The notes: generated by a model from the letters alone, not told the origin. Positions 48,860-57,779 are shown, counted from the first letter of the stretch. The stretch is DNA of 64,000 nt from Nonomuraea spiralis (GCF_014648435.1 NZ_BMRC01000040.1:1-64000); one strand, 5' to 3'. Made by a program: numbers and translations.

Positions 48860-49344
48860 TGCCGTACGTCATCGCAGCCCTGGTCATCGTGGGCGCCGTG
48901 AGCGCGCTCAACCTGGTGCTGACGCTCGCGGTGATCCGCAGGATGCGTCACGCCGAGCAGCACGCCGCTCCCTCGGGGCCGCCGCTGCTGCCGGTGGGCT
49001 CGACAGTCCCCGACGTGCGCGGGATCGGGCGGCCCGCGGTGATCGGCTTCTTCGACACCGAGTGCCAAGCGTGCCCCGGGCAACTGCCGCCGTTCCTCCA
49101 ACTGGTCGCGGGCGCGGGCTACTCCCCCTCGCAGGTGCTCGCCGTCGTGTCCGGCCCCGGCGGGGAGAGCTATGCGGACGCGCTGCGCGGCAGCGCCACC
49201 GTGATCACCGAGCCCGCCAACGGGCCGGTCTGCCTGGCCTTCCCCAACTCCGCCTTCCCCGCCTTCTACCTGCTCGACGACTCCGGCCGGGTCAGGTCGC
49301 GCGCGGTCACCGTGGCCGGGCTCGGCGCCCCCGTCACCGCATGA
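48859..49344 (+). CDS. MauD/TlpA-like thioredoxin-fold protein, membrane-anchored
   Basis: The 161-aa protein starts MPYVIAALVIVGAVSALNLV, a single membrane anchor, followed by a thioredoxin-fold domain with VIGFFDTECQACPGQLPPFL (C69-Q-A-C72). The cis-proline region is NSAFPAFYLLDD. This matches MauD, the partner of MauE. It should face outside and oxidise or isomerise disulfides. Start and stop overlap both neighbours, indicating one operon with the peptide and the ABC exporter. Confidence 0.88.
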   Translation: MPYVIAALVIVGAVSALNLVLTLAVIRRMRHAEQHAAPSGPPLLPVGSTVPDVRGIGRPAVIGFFDTECQACPGQLPPFLQLVAGAGYSPSQVLAVVSGPGGESYADALRGSATVITEPANGPVCLAFPNSAFPAFYLLDDSGRVRSRAVTVAGLGAPVTA

Positions 49345-51140
49345 CCCACGATGTCCCGCCCGGCGTGCTGCGGCTGGCCGGGCGGGCCGTGACGGTGTGG
49401 GGGCTGGCCTGGCGGGCCGCGCCGTTCGCCGCCGTCTGCTCGGTGTTCGCTGTGATCGCTGGTGGCACGATGCCGGTGGCCGCCGCCTGGTGCACCAAGC
49501 TGATCCTGGACGGTCTGGCGGGCGGCCGTGCCGTACTGGTGCCCACGATCATGCTCGGTGTGGTGGGGCTGGTCGCCGCACTGCTGCCGCATCTGACCGA
49601 GTACACCGACGGGCGGCTGCGCCGCGGCATGGACCTGCTGACCCGCGAGCGCCTGTTCACCTCGGTCAACGCCTTCGTCGGCCTCGGTCCGTTCGAGAAC
49701 CCCCGCTTCCGCGACCGGCTCAGGCTGGCCGAGCAGGCGGGGACGGGCGCGGCCAACCTGATCCTGGCCCCCGGCCTGTCGCTGGTGCGCGGGCTGGTCA
49801 CGCTGGCCGGGTTCGTCGCCGCGCTCACGGCGCTGAGCCCGGTCATGACCGCGATCGTCCTGCTGTCCGCGCTGCCGTCGCTGGGGGTGCAGCTGTCGCT
49901 GAGCAGGCGCAAGGTGCGTCTCGCCTGGCAGGTCAGTCCGGCGATGCGTCGCCAGATCTTCTACGCCGACCTGCTGACCGAGGTCGAGCCGGCCAAGGAG
50001 GTACGGCTGTTCGGGCTGGGCACGTACCTGCGCGACCGTCTCCTCGGCGAGATCCGCGCGGTCAACCGCCAGGAACAGGCCCTGGAACGGCGAGCACTGG
50101 CGGGACACGGGCTGCTGGCCCTGCTCGGCGCGGCGATCGGCGGCGCGGGACTGATCTGGGCGATCGCCGGCGGCCGTCTCGGCGTGGGCGACGTGGCCGT
50201 GTTCGCCGCCGCCGTCGCCGGGGTGCAGGGCGCGTTGTCCGGCGGGGTCACCCAGCTCGCCCGGCTGCACCAGGCGCTGCTGGTCTTCAGCCACTACCGC
50301 GCCGTCGTCTCCGCCGTTCCGGACCTTCCCGTACGGCTCCCGCCCCGCCCGCTGCCCACGCTCCGCTCCGGGATCGAGCTGCGGGACGTCTGGTTCCGCT
50401 ACGGCGAGGAGCAATCGTGGGTGTTGCGCGGAGTGGATCTCACCATCCCGCACGGCGCCTGCGTCGCGCTCGTGGGGCTCAACGGCGCCGGCAAGTCGAC
50501 GCTGGTCAAACTGCTGTGCCGGTTCTACGACCCGTCGCGCGGGGCGGTGCGCTGGGACGGGACGGACCTGCGCGACGCCGACCCCGCCGAGCTGCGCTCC
50601 CGGCTGACCGCGGTCTTCCAGGACTACGTGGCCTACGACTTCACGGCCGCGGAGAACATCTCGCTCGGCTCCCTGGGCGCCTCGCCCGAGCAGGTCAGGA
50701 CGGCGGCGCGGCTGGCGGGCGTGGACACGGCGCTGGAGCGCCTGCCGTACGGGTACGACACGCTGCTGAGCAACCGCTTCCTCGACGCGACCGAGGCCGC
50801 CGGTGTCGTGCTGTCCGGTGGCCAGTGGCAGCGGCTCGCCGTGGCCAGAGCGTTGATCAGGGGCGAACGCGACCTGCTCATCCTGGACGAGCCGAGCGCC
50901 GGGCTCGACGCGGAGGCCGAGCACGCGATTCATCGGAGGTTGCGCGAGCATCGGGCCGGCCGTACCAGCCTGCTGATCTCCCACCGGCTGAGCGCGGTCA
51001 AGGACGCCGACCTCATCGTCGTGCTGGCGGAGGGCAGAATCGCCGAGCAGGGCACCCACACCACGCTCATGGCCGCCGGCGGCGAATACGCCCGCCTGTT
51101 CACCCTCCAGGCCAGCGGTTACGCCATCGAGATCCACTGA
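49341..51140 (+). CDS. ABC exporter (fused permease and ATPase)
   Basis: The 599-aa protein has an N-terminal membrane domain of about six helices (WRAAPFAAVCSVFAVIAGGT; LILAPGLSLVRGLVTLAGFV) and a C-terminal ATPase with Walker A GLNGAGKST (~379-386), signature LSGGQWQR (~491) and Walker B LLILDEPSAGLD (~511). There is no N-terminal C39 peptidase, so cleavage must come from elsewhere, perhaps the S26 peptidase at 46658. Its ATG overlaps the MauD-like stop. I infer export of the Cys-rich peptide. Such half-transporters are common in peptide clusters. Confidence 0.9.
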   Translation: MTHDVPPGVLRLAGRAVTVWGLAWRAAPFAAVCSVFAVIAGGTMPVAAAWCTKLILDGLAGGRAVLVPTIMLGVVGLVAALLPHLTEYTDGRLRRGMDLLTRERLFTSVNAFVGLGPFENPRFRDRLRLAEQAGTGAANLILAPGLSLVRGLVTLAGFVAALTALSPVMTAIVLLSALPSLGVQLSLSRRKVRLAWQVSPAMRRQIFYADLLTEVEPAKEVRLFGLGTYLRDRLLGEIRAVNRQEQALERRALAGHGLLALLGAAIGGAGLIWAIAGGRLGVGDVAVFAAAVAGVQGALSGGVTQLARLHQALLVFSHYRAVVSAVPDLPVRLPPRPLPTLRSGIELRDVWFRYGEEQSWVLRGVDLTIPHGACVALVGLNGAGKSTLVKLLCRFYDPSRGAVRWDGTDLRDADPAELRSRLTAVFQDYVAYDFTAAENISLGSLGASPEQVRTAARLAGVDTALERLPYGYDTLLSNRFLDATEAAGVVLSGGQWQRLAVARALIRGERDLLILDEPSAGLDAEAEHAIHRRLREHRAGRTSLLISHRLSAVKDADLIVVLAEGRIAEQGTHTTLMAAGGEYARLFTLQASGYAIEIH

Positions 51141-51374
51141 AGACGTCGAGCGCGGCAAAATGGGGTGATCAGGCCGGAGCACAGGCCGAACACGTCGCCG
51201 TCCGCCGACTATGACGCGAGGCGGGGAAGAATCAGTCTTCGGTCGCGGTGGGCTGAGCACGGACGACGGGGGGCCTGCGGGGCGGAGGCCGTACCGAAGT
51301 AGGCTAAAACCTACCTGGAAGTGATGGGGTTCCCTCACTGCCCAGGGATTCCGGAATGCGTACCGTTTCCAGGT

Positions 51375-52568
51375 ATGTACCGATCGGCGACACTGAACGC
51401 GCTACGCAGCTCACCCCTCCGGTTCCCGTTCACGCGCTGGCCGTGGATGTCGCTGGCGTATCTGGCGGTCGGCGCCGTGCTCTGGTTCGTGACCGTGCTG
51501 GCCTTCGCGTTCATCGGCACCATCCCCTACTGGGCGCACGCGCTCGCCAAGGTCGAGCGCCGCATGGTGCGGCTGGCCGGCTTCCGGCCGATCACCGACA
51601 GCCCTCCGGGGCTCCCCGGTCTGCAGGACCCGGTGTTGTGGCGGGAGGTCGCGTACGCGCTGGCGCACATGCTGATCGGCTTCCTCTCCTTCGTCTTCCT
51701 GCTCATAGCCGCCGTCCTGGTGTTCGCGGGGCTCATGGCGGTGCTCGTCATGACGGGCGTGGACGCGCCGCTGGGGCGGAACCACACGGACCCCCCGTTC
51801 CTGGTCCTGCTGGGGGCGCTGATCCTGGTCGTCTCGCCCTACGTGGTGACGCTGCTGGCCAACGCGCAGGGGGCGCTGGCCACGGCGCTGCTGTCGCCCC
51901 GGGTGGAGGAACTCCAGACGCAGGTGGCCTCCCTGGCCAGGGCCAACATCGCCGAACTGGACCGGTTCGAGGGCGAACGGCAGCGCATCGAACGCGACCT
52001 GCACGACGGCACCCAGCAACACCTGGCCACCTCGGCGATGCGCCTCGGCATGCTCGAACTGGAGGTACGTGAGCTGTTCCCGCCGGGTCCGGAGCAGGAT
52101 TCGGCGCTGGAGTCGCTGGAGGCGGTCAGGAGGGAGACCGAACTGGCGCTGGACACGTTGCGCGACGTCGTGCACGGGCTACGGCCGCGCACGCTGATCG
52201 ACGACGGCCTCGGCGCCGCCCTGCGCGAGCTGGCACGCCGCGTACCCATCAGGACCACCGTCGACGCCGAGGGCATCGGGCGCTTCTCCCTGCCGGTGGA
52301 GTCGTCGTTGTACTACATCGCCAGCGAGGCGGTCACCAACGCGATCAAGCACGCGACGCCGGACCACATCCACATCGAGCTGGCGGAGACGTTCGACAGG
52401 ATCAGGCTGACGGTGTCCGACGACGGCCTCGGCGGCGCGAATTCGGCGCACGGCACCGGGATGGTCGGCATGTACGAGCGGGCCGTCCTGCTGTCGGGCG
52501 AGCTCATCGTCGACAGCCCACCGGGCGGGCCGACGGTGATCGTCGCCGACATCCCGCGCCCGTACTGA
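51375..52568 (+). CDS. Sensor histidine kinase, NarL/DegS type
   Basis: The 397-aa protein begins with a membrane-rich sensor region (SLAYLAVGAVLWFVTVLAFA; LIGFLSFVFLLIAAVLVFAG; LVLLGALILVVSPYVVTLLA). The HisKA_3 box follows, QRIERDLHDGTQQHLATSAM, with the phosphorylated His. The HATPase box includes YYIASEAVTNAIKHATPDHI and DDGLGGANSAHGTGMVGMYE. The response-regulator gene follows after 23 nt, so the two are a pair. I chose the ATG 51375; upstream codons are not protein-like. The signal is unknown. Confidence 0.92.
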   Translation: MYRSATLNALRSSPLRFPFTRWPWMSLAYLAVGAVLWFVTVLAFAFIGTIPYWAHALAKVERRMVRLAGFRPITDSPPGLPGLQDPVLWREVAYALAHMLIGFLSFVFLLIAAVLVFAGLMAVLVMTGVDAPLGRNHTDPPFLVLLGALILVVSPYVVTLLANAQGALATALLSPRVEELQTQVASLARANIAELDRFEGERQRIERDLHDGTQQHLATSAMRLGMLELEVRELFPPGPEQDSALESLEAVRRETELALDTLRDVVHGLRPRTLIDDGLGAALRELARRVPIRTTVDAEGIGRFSLPVESSLYYIASEAVTNAIKHATPDHIHIELAETFDRIRLTVSDDGLGGANSAHGTGMVGMYERAVLLSGELIVDSPPGGPTVIVADIPRPY

Positions 52569-52591
52569 TCAACATGACGCAGAATGGCAGC

Positions 52592-53305
52592 ATGCGTGTG
52601 GTGATCGCCGAAGACGCGGCCTTGATGCGGGAAGGTCTGGTGGCCCTGCTGCAACGCTTCGGCCACCAGGTCGTGCACGCGGCCGAGGACGCCGACGAAC
52701 TGCTGGAGGCCGTCGCCGCCCACCGGCCCGACGTCGTGATCACCGATGTGCGGATGCCGCCGCGCAACCTCGACGACGGTCTGCGGGCCGCGCTGGCGAT
52801 CCGTGCCGGGCATCCGGACATCGGCATCCTGGTGTTGTCGCAGTATCTCGGTGACGCCTACGCGGCCAAACTGATCGCCGAACCCGTGACCGGGCCTCGC
52901 GGCGGCACCGGCTATCTCCTCAAGGATCGTGTCGGCAGGGTCGCCGACTTCATGCAGTCCCTCGACGTCATCGCGGGCGGCGGCATCGTCATCGACCCCA
53001 AGGTCATCGGGCACCTCATGTCCTCCGGACGTCCGCACGCGCTCGACACGCTCAGCGAGCGCGAACGCGAGGTCCTCGGCCGGATGGCGACCGGGGAGAG
53101 CAACGCCCACATCGCCGCGGGCCTGCACGTCACCGAGGGCGCGGTGGTCAAGCACATCGGCAACATCTTCGCCAAGCTGGGACTCCAGGCTCAGGACGGC
53201 AACCGGCGGGTCCTGGCGGTCCTCACCTACCTCCAGGCGGCCCGGCCGGACGACCCACCGGAACAAGCCCTCCGGCCGCCCCGCGCGACCACCTCAAAGC
53301 GCTGA
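52592..53305 (+). CDS. LuxR-family response regulator
   Basis: The 237-aa protein has a receiver domain with phospho-acceptor D52 (VVITDVRMP), a modified loop containing PVTGPRGGTGYLLKDRVGRV, and a LuxR output domain (LSEREREVLGRMATGESNAH; VTEGAVVKHIGNIFAKLGLQ). It is cognate to the upstream kinase. ATG 52574 would add six residues. The Pro-rich tail (PDDPPEQALRPPRATTSKR) is unusual but harmless. Targets are unknown; the nearby ABC exporter operon is a candidate. Confidence 0.92.
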   Translation: MRVVIAEDAALMREGLVALLQRFGHQVVHAAEDADELLEAVAAHRPDVVITDVRMPPRNLDDGLRAALAIRAGHPDIGILVLSQYLGDAYAAKLIAEPVTGPRGGTGYLLKDRVGRVADFMQSLDVIAGGGIVIDPKVIGHLMSSGRPHALDTLSEREREVLGRMATGESNAHIAAGLHVTEGAVVKHIGNIFAKLGLQAQDGNRRVLAVLTYLQAARPDDPPEQALRPPRATTSKR

Positions 53306-53321
53306 CCAAAGCGCGGGTGCG

Positions 53322-54242
53322 CTACTTCGCGATCGCCTCGCGGACGGACGGGACGATCTCCTGGGCCCAGCGGGCCAGGGTGGTGAGGTCGGAGGCGCCG
53401 TGGCCGGAGGAGAAGAGCATGAACCCCGAGGCGTCGTGCTCCAGCACGGCGCCGGTCAGCTCCTCGATCCACTGGTCGGCCGAGCCGCCGATCCAGCGTC
53501 CGTCGTGGTCGCGGGTGGCCGTCAGCGGACGGTCGGTGATGCGGCCGGGGAAGTTGTAGATCGTACGGATCTCGCGCGGGTCGCGGCCCACGGCGGCGGC
53601 CGCCTCGTCGATGATCGGCCGGGAGGCGCGGTAGCGTTCGCTGCGCCAGTCGGCCGCGTGGCCGGGGATCCAGCCGTCGGCCACCCGGCCGGTGGCGGCC
53701 AGGGATTTCGGCCCGTTCGACCCGGTCCACACCGGGGGCGCGGCCACGGGGGCGGGCTCGATCCGGCGTACCTGGTAGTGGCGTCCCTCGTGGGTGACCG
53801 GTGAGCCGCCGCCCGACAACTTCCTGATCAGGACGATGGCCTCCTCGAAGGCGTCCACGGCGTCGCCCGGCGTCTGCCGGGGCACGCCCATGTCGGTGAT
53901 GCGGTCCCACAGCCCGCCCGCGCCCATGCCGAGCACGACGCGGCCGTCGGACAGCGCCGACAGCGACGTCACCGTCCTGGCCAGCATGGGGGCGGGTCTG
54001 GTCGGCAGGTTGGTGACGTTGACCAGGCCGCCGATGTGCCGGGTGCCGCCCAGGAGGAAGCCGAGCGCGGCGTAGGCGTCCAGCCGTTCGCCGAGGTAGG
54101 GGTGGTCGGACAGCGAGAAGAGATCGAGCCCGTCCCGGTCGGCCTGCTGAACCATGCGCAACAGCTCGGGCAGGTCCCCGAAGCCGGAATGCGCGCCGAA
54201 ACCGAACACCACGTCAGATCTGGACACGGTACTGCCTTTCAT
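53322..54242 (-). CDS. LLM-class flavin-dependent oxidoreductase (F420/FMN)
   Basis: The 306-aa protein has the luciferase-like fold: ELLRMVQQADRDGLDLFSLS, DHPYLGERLDAYAALGFLLG, LARTVTSLSALSDGRVVLGM, GAGGLWDRITDMGVPRQTPG, KSLAATGRVADGWIPGHAAD. Family knowledge: members use F420 or FMN in oxidation or monooxygenation. The cofactor cannot be told from sequence here. It lies downstream of the NDH-2-like oxidoreductase on the same strand (112-nt gap) and may share its promoter. Confidence 0.9.
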   Translation of the reverse strand: MKGSTVSRSDVVFGFGAHSGFGDLPELLRMVQQADRDGLDLFSLSDHPYLGERLDAYAALGFLLGGTRHIGGLVNVTNLPTRPAPMLARTVTSLSALSDGRVVLGMGAGGLWDRITDMGVPRQTPGDAVDAFEEAIVLIRKLSGGGSPVTHEGRHYQVRRIEPAPVAAPPVWTGSNGPKSLAATGRVADGWIPGHAADWRSERYRASRPIIDEAAAAVGRDPREIRTIYNFPGRITDRPLTATRDHDGRWIGGSADQWIEELTGAVLEHDASGFMLFSSGHGASDLTTLARWAQEIVPSVREAIAK

Positions 54243-54354
54243 ACGTCACACGGAGAAAGAAGGAGGTTCACCAGGCGGCGCGAGGTCGGACGGGTTGACG
54301 CCGTGGTCGCGCGGTTGTCCGGTTCGCGGGATCGCGTCCCGAGCGCAGGCCGTC

Positions 54355-55467
54355 TCAGGCCGCGCCGAACTGTTCGGTGAAGCGGCCGGTGAACAGGTCG
54401 GCGCCCTTGTACGCCGAGACCGTCTCGGCCGGTACGACGGCCGGTCCGTCGGGCGTGGGCAGCTGGCCGACACCTCCGCGAGGTCCGAGCGGGAGCAGGA
54501 TCATCGGGTGGGGCAGCGGCTGATAAGTGGCCGCGGGCTGTTCGCCGCGCAGTTGGGCGAGGATGTTCTGGGCCACCACCTCGCCGTGCTGCATCGCGAA
54601 CCCGGCCATCTTGGCCTCCTCGACGTCGGTGAGGTCGCCGATCGCGTAGACGTGCTCGTGCACGGCGTCGTTCCCGCGCACGTTGAGGGTCTCGGTGACG
54701 GACACCCGGCCCTGCGGCGTACGGGTCGTCAGCCGCCCGTCGGCGAGGTAGTCGCTGTTGGTGCGGACGCCGTGCGCGCGGAACCAGATGTCGGCGGTGA
54801 TCTCCTCCCCGCCGGTCGTGGCGACGGTGAACGGTCCCGCCTGCCCGGCGGCGGTCGCCGGAGGTGTGCTCAGGCCGGCGCCCAGCCGCAGGTCGACGCC
54901 CAGCTCGTCCAGCTGGCGGCGCAGTTCGTCGCGCATCTCGGCGGGGAAGGCGGGCAGCAGCTCGTCGGCCGGGTCGACGACGGTCACGCCCTTGTGCGGC
55001 CACACCTCCTTGATCTCTCCGGCCAGTTCCAGGCCGACCGGCCCGGCGCCGAGGATCAGCACCCGCCCGGCGTCCGCCAGTTCCTTGTGGGTCCGCAGCA
55101 GGTCGTCCAGCACGTCGGGCGTGGAGTCGGAGGCGGGCTTGGCCGGGTAGGCGTAGCTGGAGCCGGTGGCCAGGACCAGGTAGTCGGCCTCGACGCGCCG
55201 GCCGGAGGCCAGGGTGACGCCGCCGGGGTCCACCGAGGCGGCTCGCTCCCGCACCACCGTGCCGCGCCGGAGCCACTGGTCGTAGGGGAAGAACATGTTG
55301 TGCGCCCAGTCGGGCCGGGTCAGCGCCCGCAGCGAACCGGCCGAGTTGATGAACGCGTCACGCGGCTCGATCAGCACGACGTCTGCCTCGGCGTCCAACG
55401 CCTTGGCCACCGCGGAACCACCGTAGCCACCACCGACGATCACGACTGTACGGCTCGTCATTGTCAC
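54355..55467 (-). CDS. NAD(P)/FAD-dependent oxidoreductase (NDH-2/AIF-like)
   Basis: The 370-aa protein has two Rossmann motifs: VVIVGGGYGGSAVAKALDAE near the N terminus for FAD, and VLILGAGPVGLELAGEIKEV for NAD(P)H. YLVLATGSSYAYPAK and HVYAIGDLTDVEEAKMAGFA are the standard ATG and GD motifs. Length fits AIF/FSP1-type or NDH-2-type quinone reductases. The promoter region carries three GTTCGYGNNACGAAC-like operators (55491-55571), so expression is probably controlled by a TetR- or MarR-type repressor not encoded beside it. The substrate is unknown. Confidence 0.9.
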   Translation of the reverse strand: MTMTSRTVVIVGGGYGGSAVAKALDAEADVVLIEPRDAFINSAGSLRALTRPDWAHNMFFPYDQWLRRGTVVRERAASVDPGGVTLASGRRVEADYLVLATGSSYAYPAKPASDSTPDVLDDLLRTHKELADAGRVLILGAGPVGLELAGEIKEVWPHKGVTVVDPADELLPAFPAEMRDELRRQLDELGVDLRLGAGLSTPPATAAGQAGPFTVATTGGEEITADIWFRAHGVRTNSDYLADGRLTTRTPQGRVSVTETLNVRGNDAVHEHVYAIGDLTDVEEAKMAGFAMQHGEVVAQNILAQLRGEQPAATYQPLPHPMILLPLGPRGGVGQLPTPDGPAVVPAETVSAYKGADLFTGRFTEQFGAA

Positions 55468-55490
55468 TCCAACAAGAAAGAAGGGCTGCA

Positions 55491-55571
55491 GTTCGTGTTA
55501 CGAACCATAATTGTTCGCGACACGAACTGCAACCCGTTCTCAGGCAGGCGTGGTCGATTCGCGTGACGAAC
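55491..55571. promoter_or_regulatory. Three phased operators upstream of the oxidoreductase gene
   Basis: GTTCGTGTTACGAAC (55491-55505), GTTCGCGACACGAAC (55513-55527) and ATTCGCGTGACGAAC (55557-55571) share a palindromic consensus. Their centres are 22 and 44 nt apart, two and four helical turns. The first two also nest inside an 11-bp inverted repeat (GCAGTTCGTGT and ACACGAACTGC). They lie 24-104 nt before the gene at 54355-55467. Confidence 0.75.
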
Positions 55572-55637
55572 TACTCCTTCCGGTCGCAGCCGTGCGGGAG
55601 CCCTGGGCCGGCGGGCCAGGGAGGGGGTGCGGGTGGG

Positions 55638-57323
55638 TCAGGCGGAGAGGGCGCGGCGGCAGCGGGTGAGCTCGGCGCGGAGGTCGCGGCGGAGGGCCCG
55701 GTCCAGGCCGGGCTGGGCGAGCGCGTCGGTGAAGTCGCGGGCCGCCTCCTCCCAGCGGCCGAGCCGGGCCAGCGCGGTGCCCCGGTTGTAGCGGGGCTCG
55801 GGCGCCGGCGACAGGGCCACCGCCCGGTCCAGGTCGGCAACGGCGGCGGCCACCTCACCGCGTTCGAACCGGACGGCGGCGCGATTGGTCCACGCCTCGA
55901 CCAGGGTCTGGTCACCCTCCAGGGCCTGCGTGAACAGGTCCTCGGCCGGTTCGCCGCGTTCGGAGCGGATCAGGCCGAGCGTGCACAGCAGCGCGGGCTC
56001 CTTGGGGGCCAGGGCGAGCCCGGCCAGCGCGTCCCGTTCGGCCGCGTCGAGCGCGCCGCGCTCCAGATGGGCGTTGACCAGGGCGATCCGGGCGTCGAGG
56101 TGGCCCGGGTCGATGGCGAGCACGTGCTCCAGGTCCTCGCGGGCCCGCTCGTCGCGGCCGCGTTCCAGGTGGAGGACGGCGCGGTTGTAGTACGCCTCGG
56201 GCAGGTGCGGTCCGAGGCGGATGGCGGTGCCGTAGTCCTTGATCGCGGACTGGACGCGGCCGGCGGCCCGGTGCAGGGCGGCGCGGTCCACGTAGTACTC
56301 GCAGTTGCCCGGATCGTGGTCGATCACGGTGTCGAGGTCGGCCAGGGCCCGTTCCGGGTCGCCGAGGGCCAGGTGCACCTGCGCGCGGTTGTGGCGCAGA
56401 CGGGCCAGGTGCTGCGGGTGCTCGCCCGGCGCCAGCACCGCCGTCAGCCTGGCCAGTCCGTCGTCGATCAGCCGCAACGCCTCGGCGGGCGCGCCGGCCT
56501 TGGCGTCCAGCAACGCCAGGCCCTGCTCGTAGAAGACGGTGGAGATCACCTGGTGGCGTGGGTCGTCCACGTGCTCGGCCAGGCGGAGTGCCTGTTCCAG
56601 CCAGTGCCGCGCCCGGGCCGGGTCCTGATCGGCGGCCGAGAGGTGGCGGGCGTACAACATGGCGGTGGCGTACGCGGCGGACATGTTGATCTTCGGGTCG
56701 TCGGTGGCCGCGCGTGCCTCGTCGTAGAGCTCAAGTGCCTCGTCGGCGCGGTCCAGCGCGGCCAGGGCGGTGGCCAGGCCGGTGGTGCAGGCCCACCATT
56801 GCCGCAGGTCGCCGTCGGAGGTGACGACGGTACGTCCGTGGGCGGCGACGCGGGCCGCGTGGTGGTAGAAGCCGCGGGCCAGACTGTCGCCGATGGCGGC
56901 GCGTACGGCGTCCGGGTCCGAGGGGAGCGGCGGAGGGGCGTCGGGGCCGTCGTCGCGCAGGTCCAGGCTCAGCGGGGTGCCGGCGATGCGGGGAAGCAGG
57001 GTGTGCAGCAGTTCGGCGGTGGTCTCGTCGGCGTCCGCGACGTGGTCGAAGGTGACGGTGACCGGGCGGCGGAGGGTGCCGGCCCAGGAGGCCGCGAACT
57101 CGGCCGCGCCGTACGCCAGGCAGGCGGTGCGGCGGGCGGGATGGAACCTGATCGGCTCCTCCTCGGCGGTCGGCCGCGCCGTACGGTCGAGCGAGGGGAC
57201 GATCGCGTACAGCTCGACCTGGTGGCGGGCGGCCAGGCGGGGACGGTCGGCGGCGATCGCGGCGAGAAAGCCGGCGACGCCGGCGTAGGGGCCGTGCGCG
57301 CGGTGGCAGTCGTAGCGGTTCAT
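55638..57323 (-). CDS. Tetratricopeptide-repeat protein
   Basis: The 561-aa protein begins MNRYDCHRAHGPYAGVAGFL with a ~200-residue domain of unknown type (VELYAIVPSLDRTARPTAEE; RRPVTVTFDHVADADETTAE). At least eight TPR units follow (DLDTVIDHDPGNCEYYVDRA; AIKDYGTAIRLGPHLPEAYY; RGDEA-like turns). No catalytic motif is seen. A 27-aa Trp-rich peptide gene starts 133 nt upstream on the same strand and ends 49 nt before this ATG, so the two are probably co-transcribed. TPR proteins often bind peptides; a role in handling that peptide is inference. Confidence 0.8.
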   Translation of the reverse strand: MNRYDCHRAHGPYAGVAGFLAAIAADRPRLAARHQVELYAIVPSLDRTARPTAEEEPIRFHPARRTACLAYGAAEFAASWAGTLRRPVTVTFDHVADADETTAELLHTLLPRIAGTPLSLDLRDDGPDAPPPLPSDPDAVRAAIGDSLARGFYHHAARVAAHGRTVVTSDGDLRQWWACTTGLATALAALDRADEALELYDEARAATDDPKINMSAAYATAMLYARHLSAADQDPARARHWLEQALRLAEHVDDPRHQVISTVFYEQGLALLDAKAGAPAEALRLIDDGLARLTAVLAPGEHPQHLARLRHNRAQVHLALGDPERALADLDTVIDHDPGNCEYYVDRAALHRAAGRVQSAIKDYGTAIRLGPHLPEAYYNRAVLHLERGRDERAREDLEHVLAIDPGHLDARIALVNAHLERGALDAAERDALAGLALAPKEPALLCTLGLIRSERGEPAEDLFTQALEGDQTLVEAWTNRAAVRFERGEVAAAVADLDRAVALSPAPEPRYNRGTALARLGRWEEAARDFTDALAQPGLDRALRRDLRAELTRCRRALSA

Positions 57324-57372
57324 GGCCGGGACCGCAGGGGCGGGCACCCGAGAGCGCCCGCCGTCTCGGCAC

Positions 57373-57456
57373 TTACCAGCACCACTCGATCCAGAGCCGG
57401 CGGGCACCGGACATCAGGCGCTGCGTGCTCTTGCGGCGGATGGTCATCTTCTTCAT
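57373..57456 (-). CDS. Putative 27-aa peptide ending in a Trp-rich tail
   Basis: An ATG at 57456 follows GGGAGGCGTCA, a strong ribosome-binding site. The product begins MKKMTIRRKSTQRLMSG and ends ARRLWIEWCW with three Trp and one Cys in the last six residues. It is basic overall. It is far below usual gene-calling limits, but the ribosome-binding site, position and composition support translation. It could be a modified peptide precursor or a signalling peptide for the TPR protein. No modification enzyme of a known class is adjacent on its strand. Confidence 0.6.
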   Translation of the reverse strand: MKKMTIRRKSTQRLMSGARRLWIEWCW

Positions 57457-57779
57457 TGACGCCTCCCGGGGGGTGATCCATTTCAGGATGACCAGAGCAT
57501 AAACCGGCGTGTCCGAAATAAGTAGACCCTTCGTGATCTTAGATTTCCGGTGTCCGGTGCCGGAGTTGCCTGTCCACGCGAGGTCCTGCCAGCTGGAGCT
57601 GGGGATGGGCCGTGCGGGCCGCCGGCCGCCGGATCGTCGCGGTCCGTCCGTTCGCCGGTCCGGCCGCGATTACGGTCGGAGGGGCCGGGCCGTATCGGCA
57701 GGTGACGGACGACGCGGGCACGGCCCGCGGCCCCTTCTCCCCCGGGTGGAATCATTGTGCTGATCAAGGAGGCAGACGC
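57457..57779. other. Divergent promoter region between peptide/TPR and RDD genes
   Basis: No gene is supported in these 323 nt. The AT-richer part at 57480-57550 (AGCATAAACCGG; GATCTTAGATTT) probably carries divergent promoters. AAGGAGG at the right end serves the RDD gene. Confidence 0.5.

Noticed and set aside
49266-51338. 690-codon minus-strand open frame opposite the ABC exporter
   Set aside because: It is an antisense shadow in high-GC DNA; the plus strand has Walker A, signature and Walker B motifs.
55461-57476. 671-codon plus-strand open frame opposite the TPR gene
   Set aside because: Its translation is Gly/Val/Arg/Gln-rich without domains, and it is the antisense shadow of a clear TPR protein.
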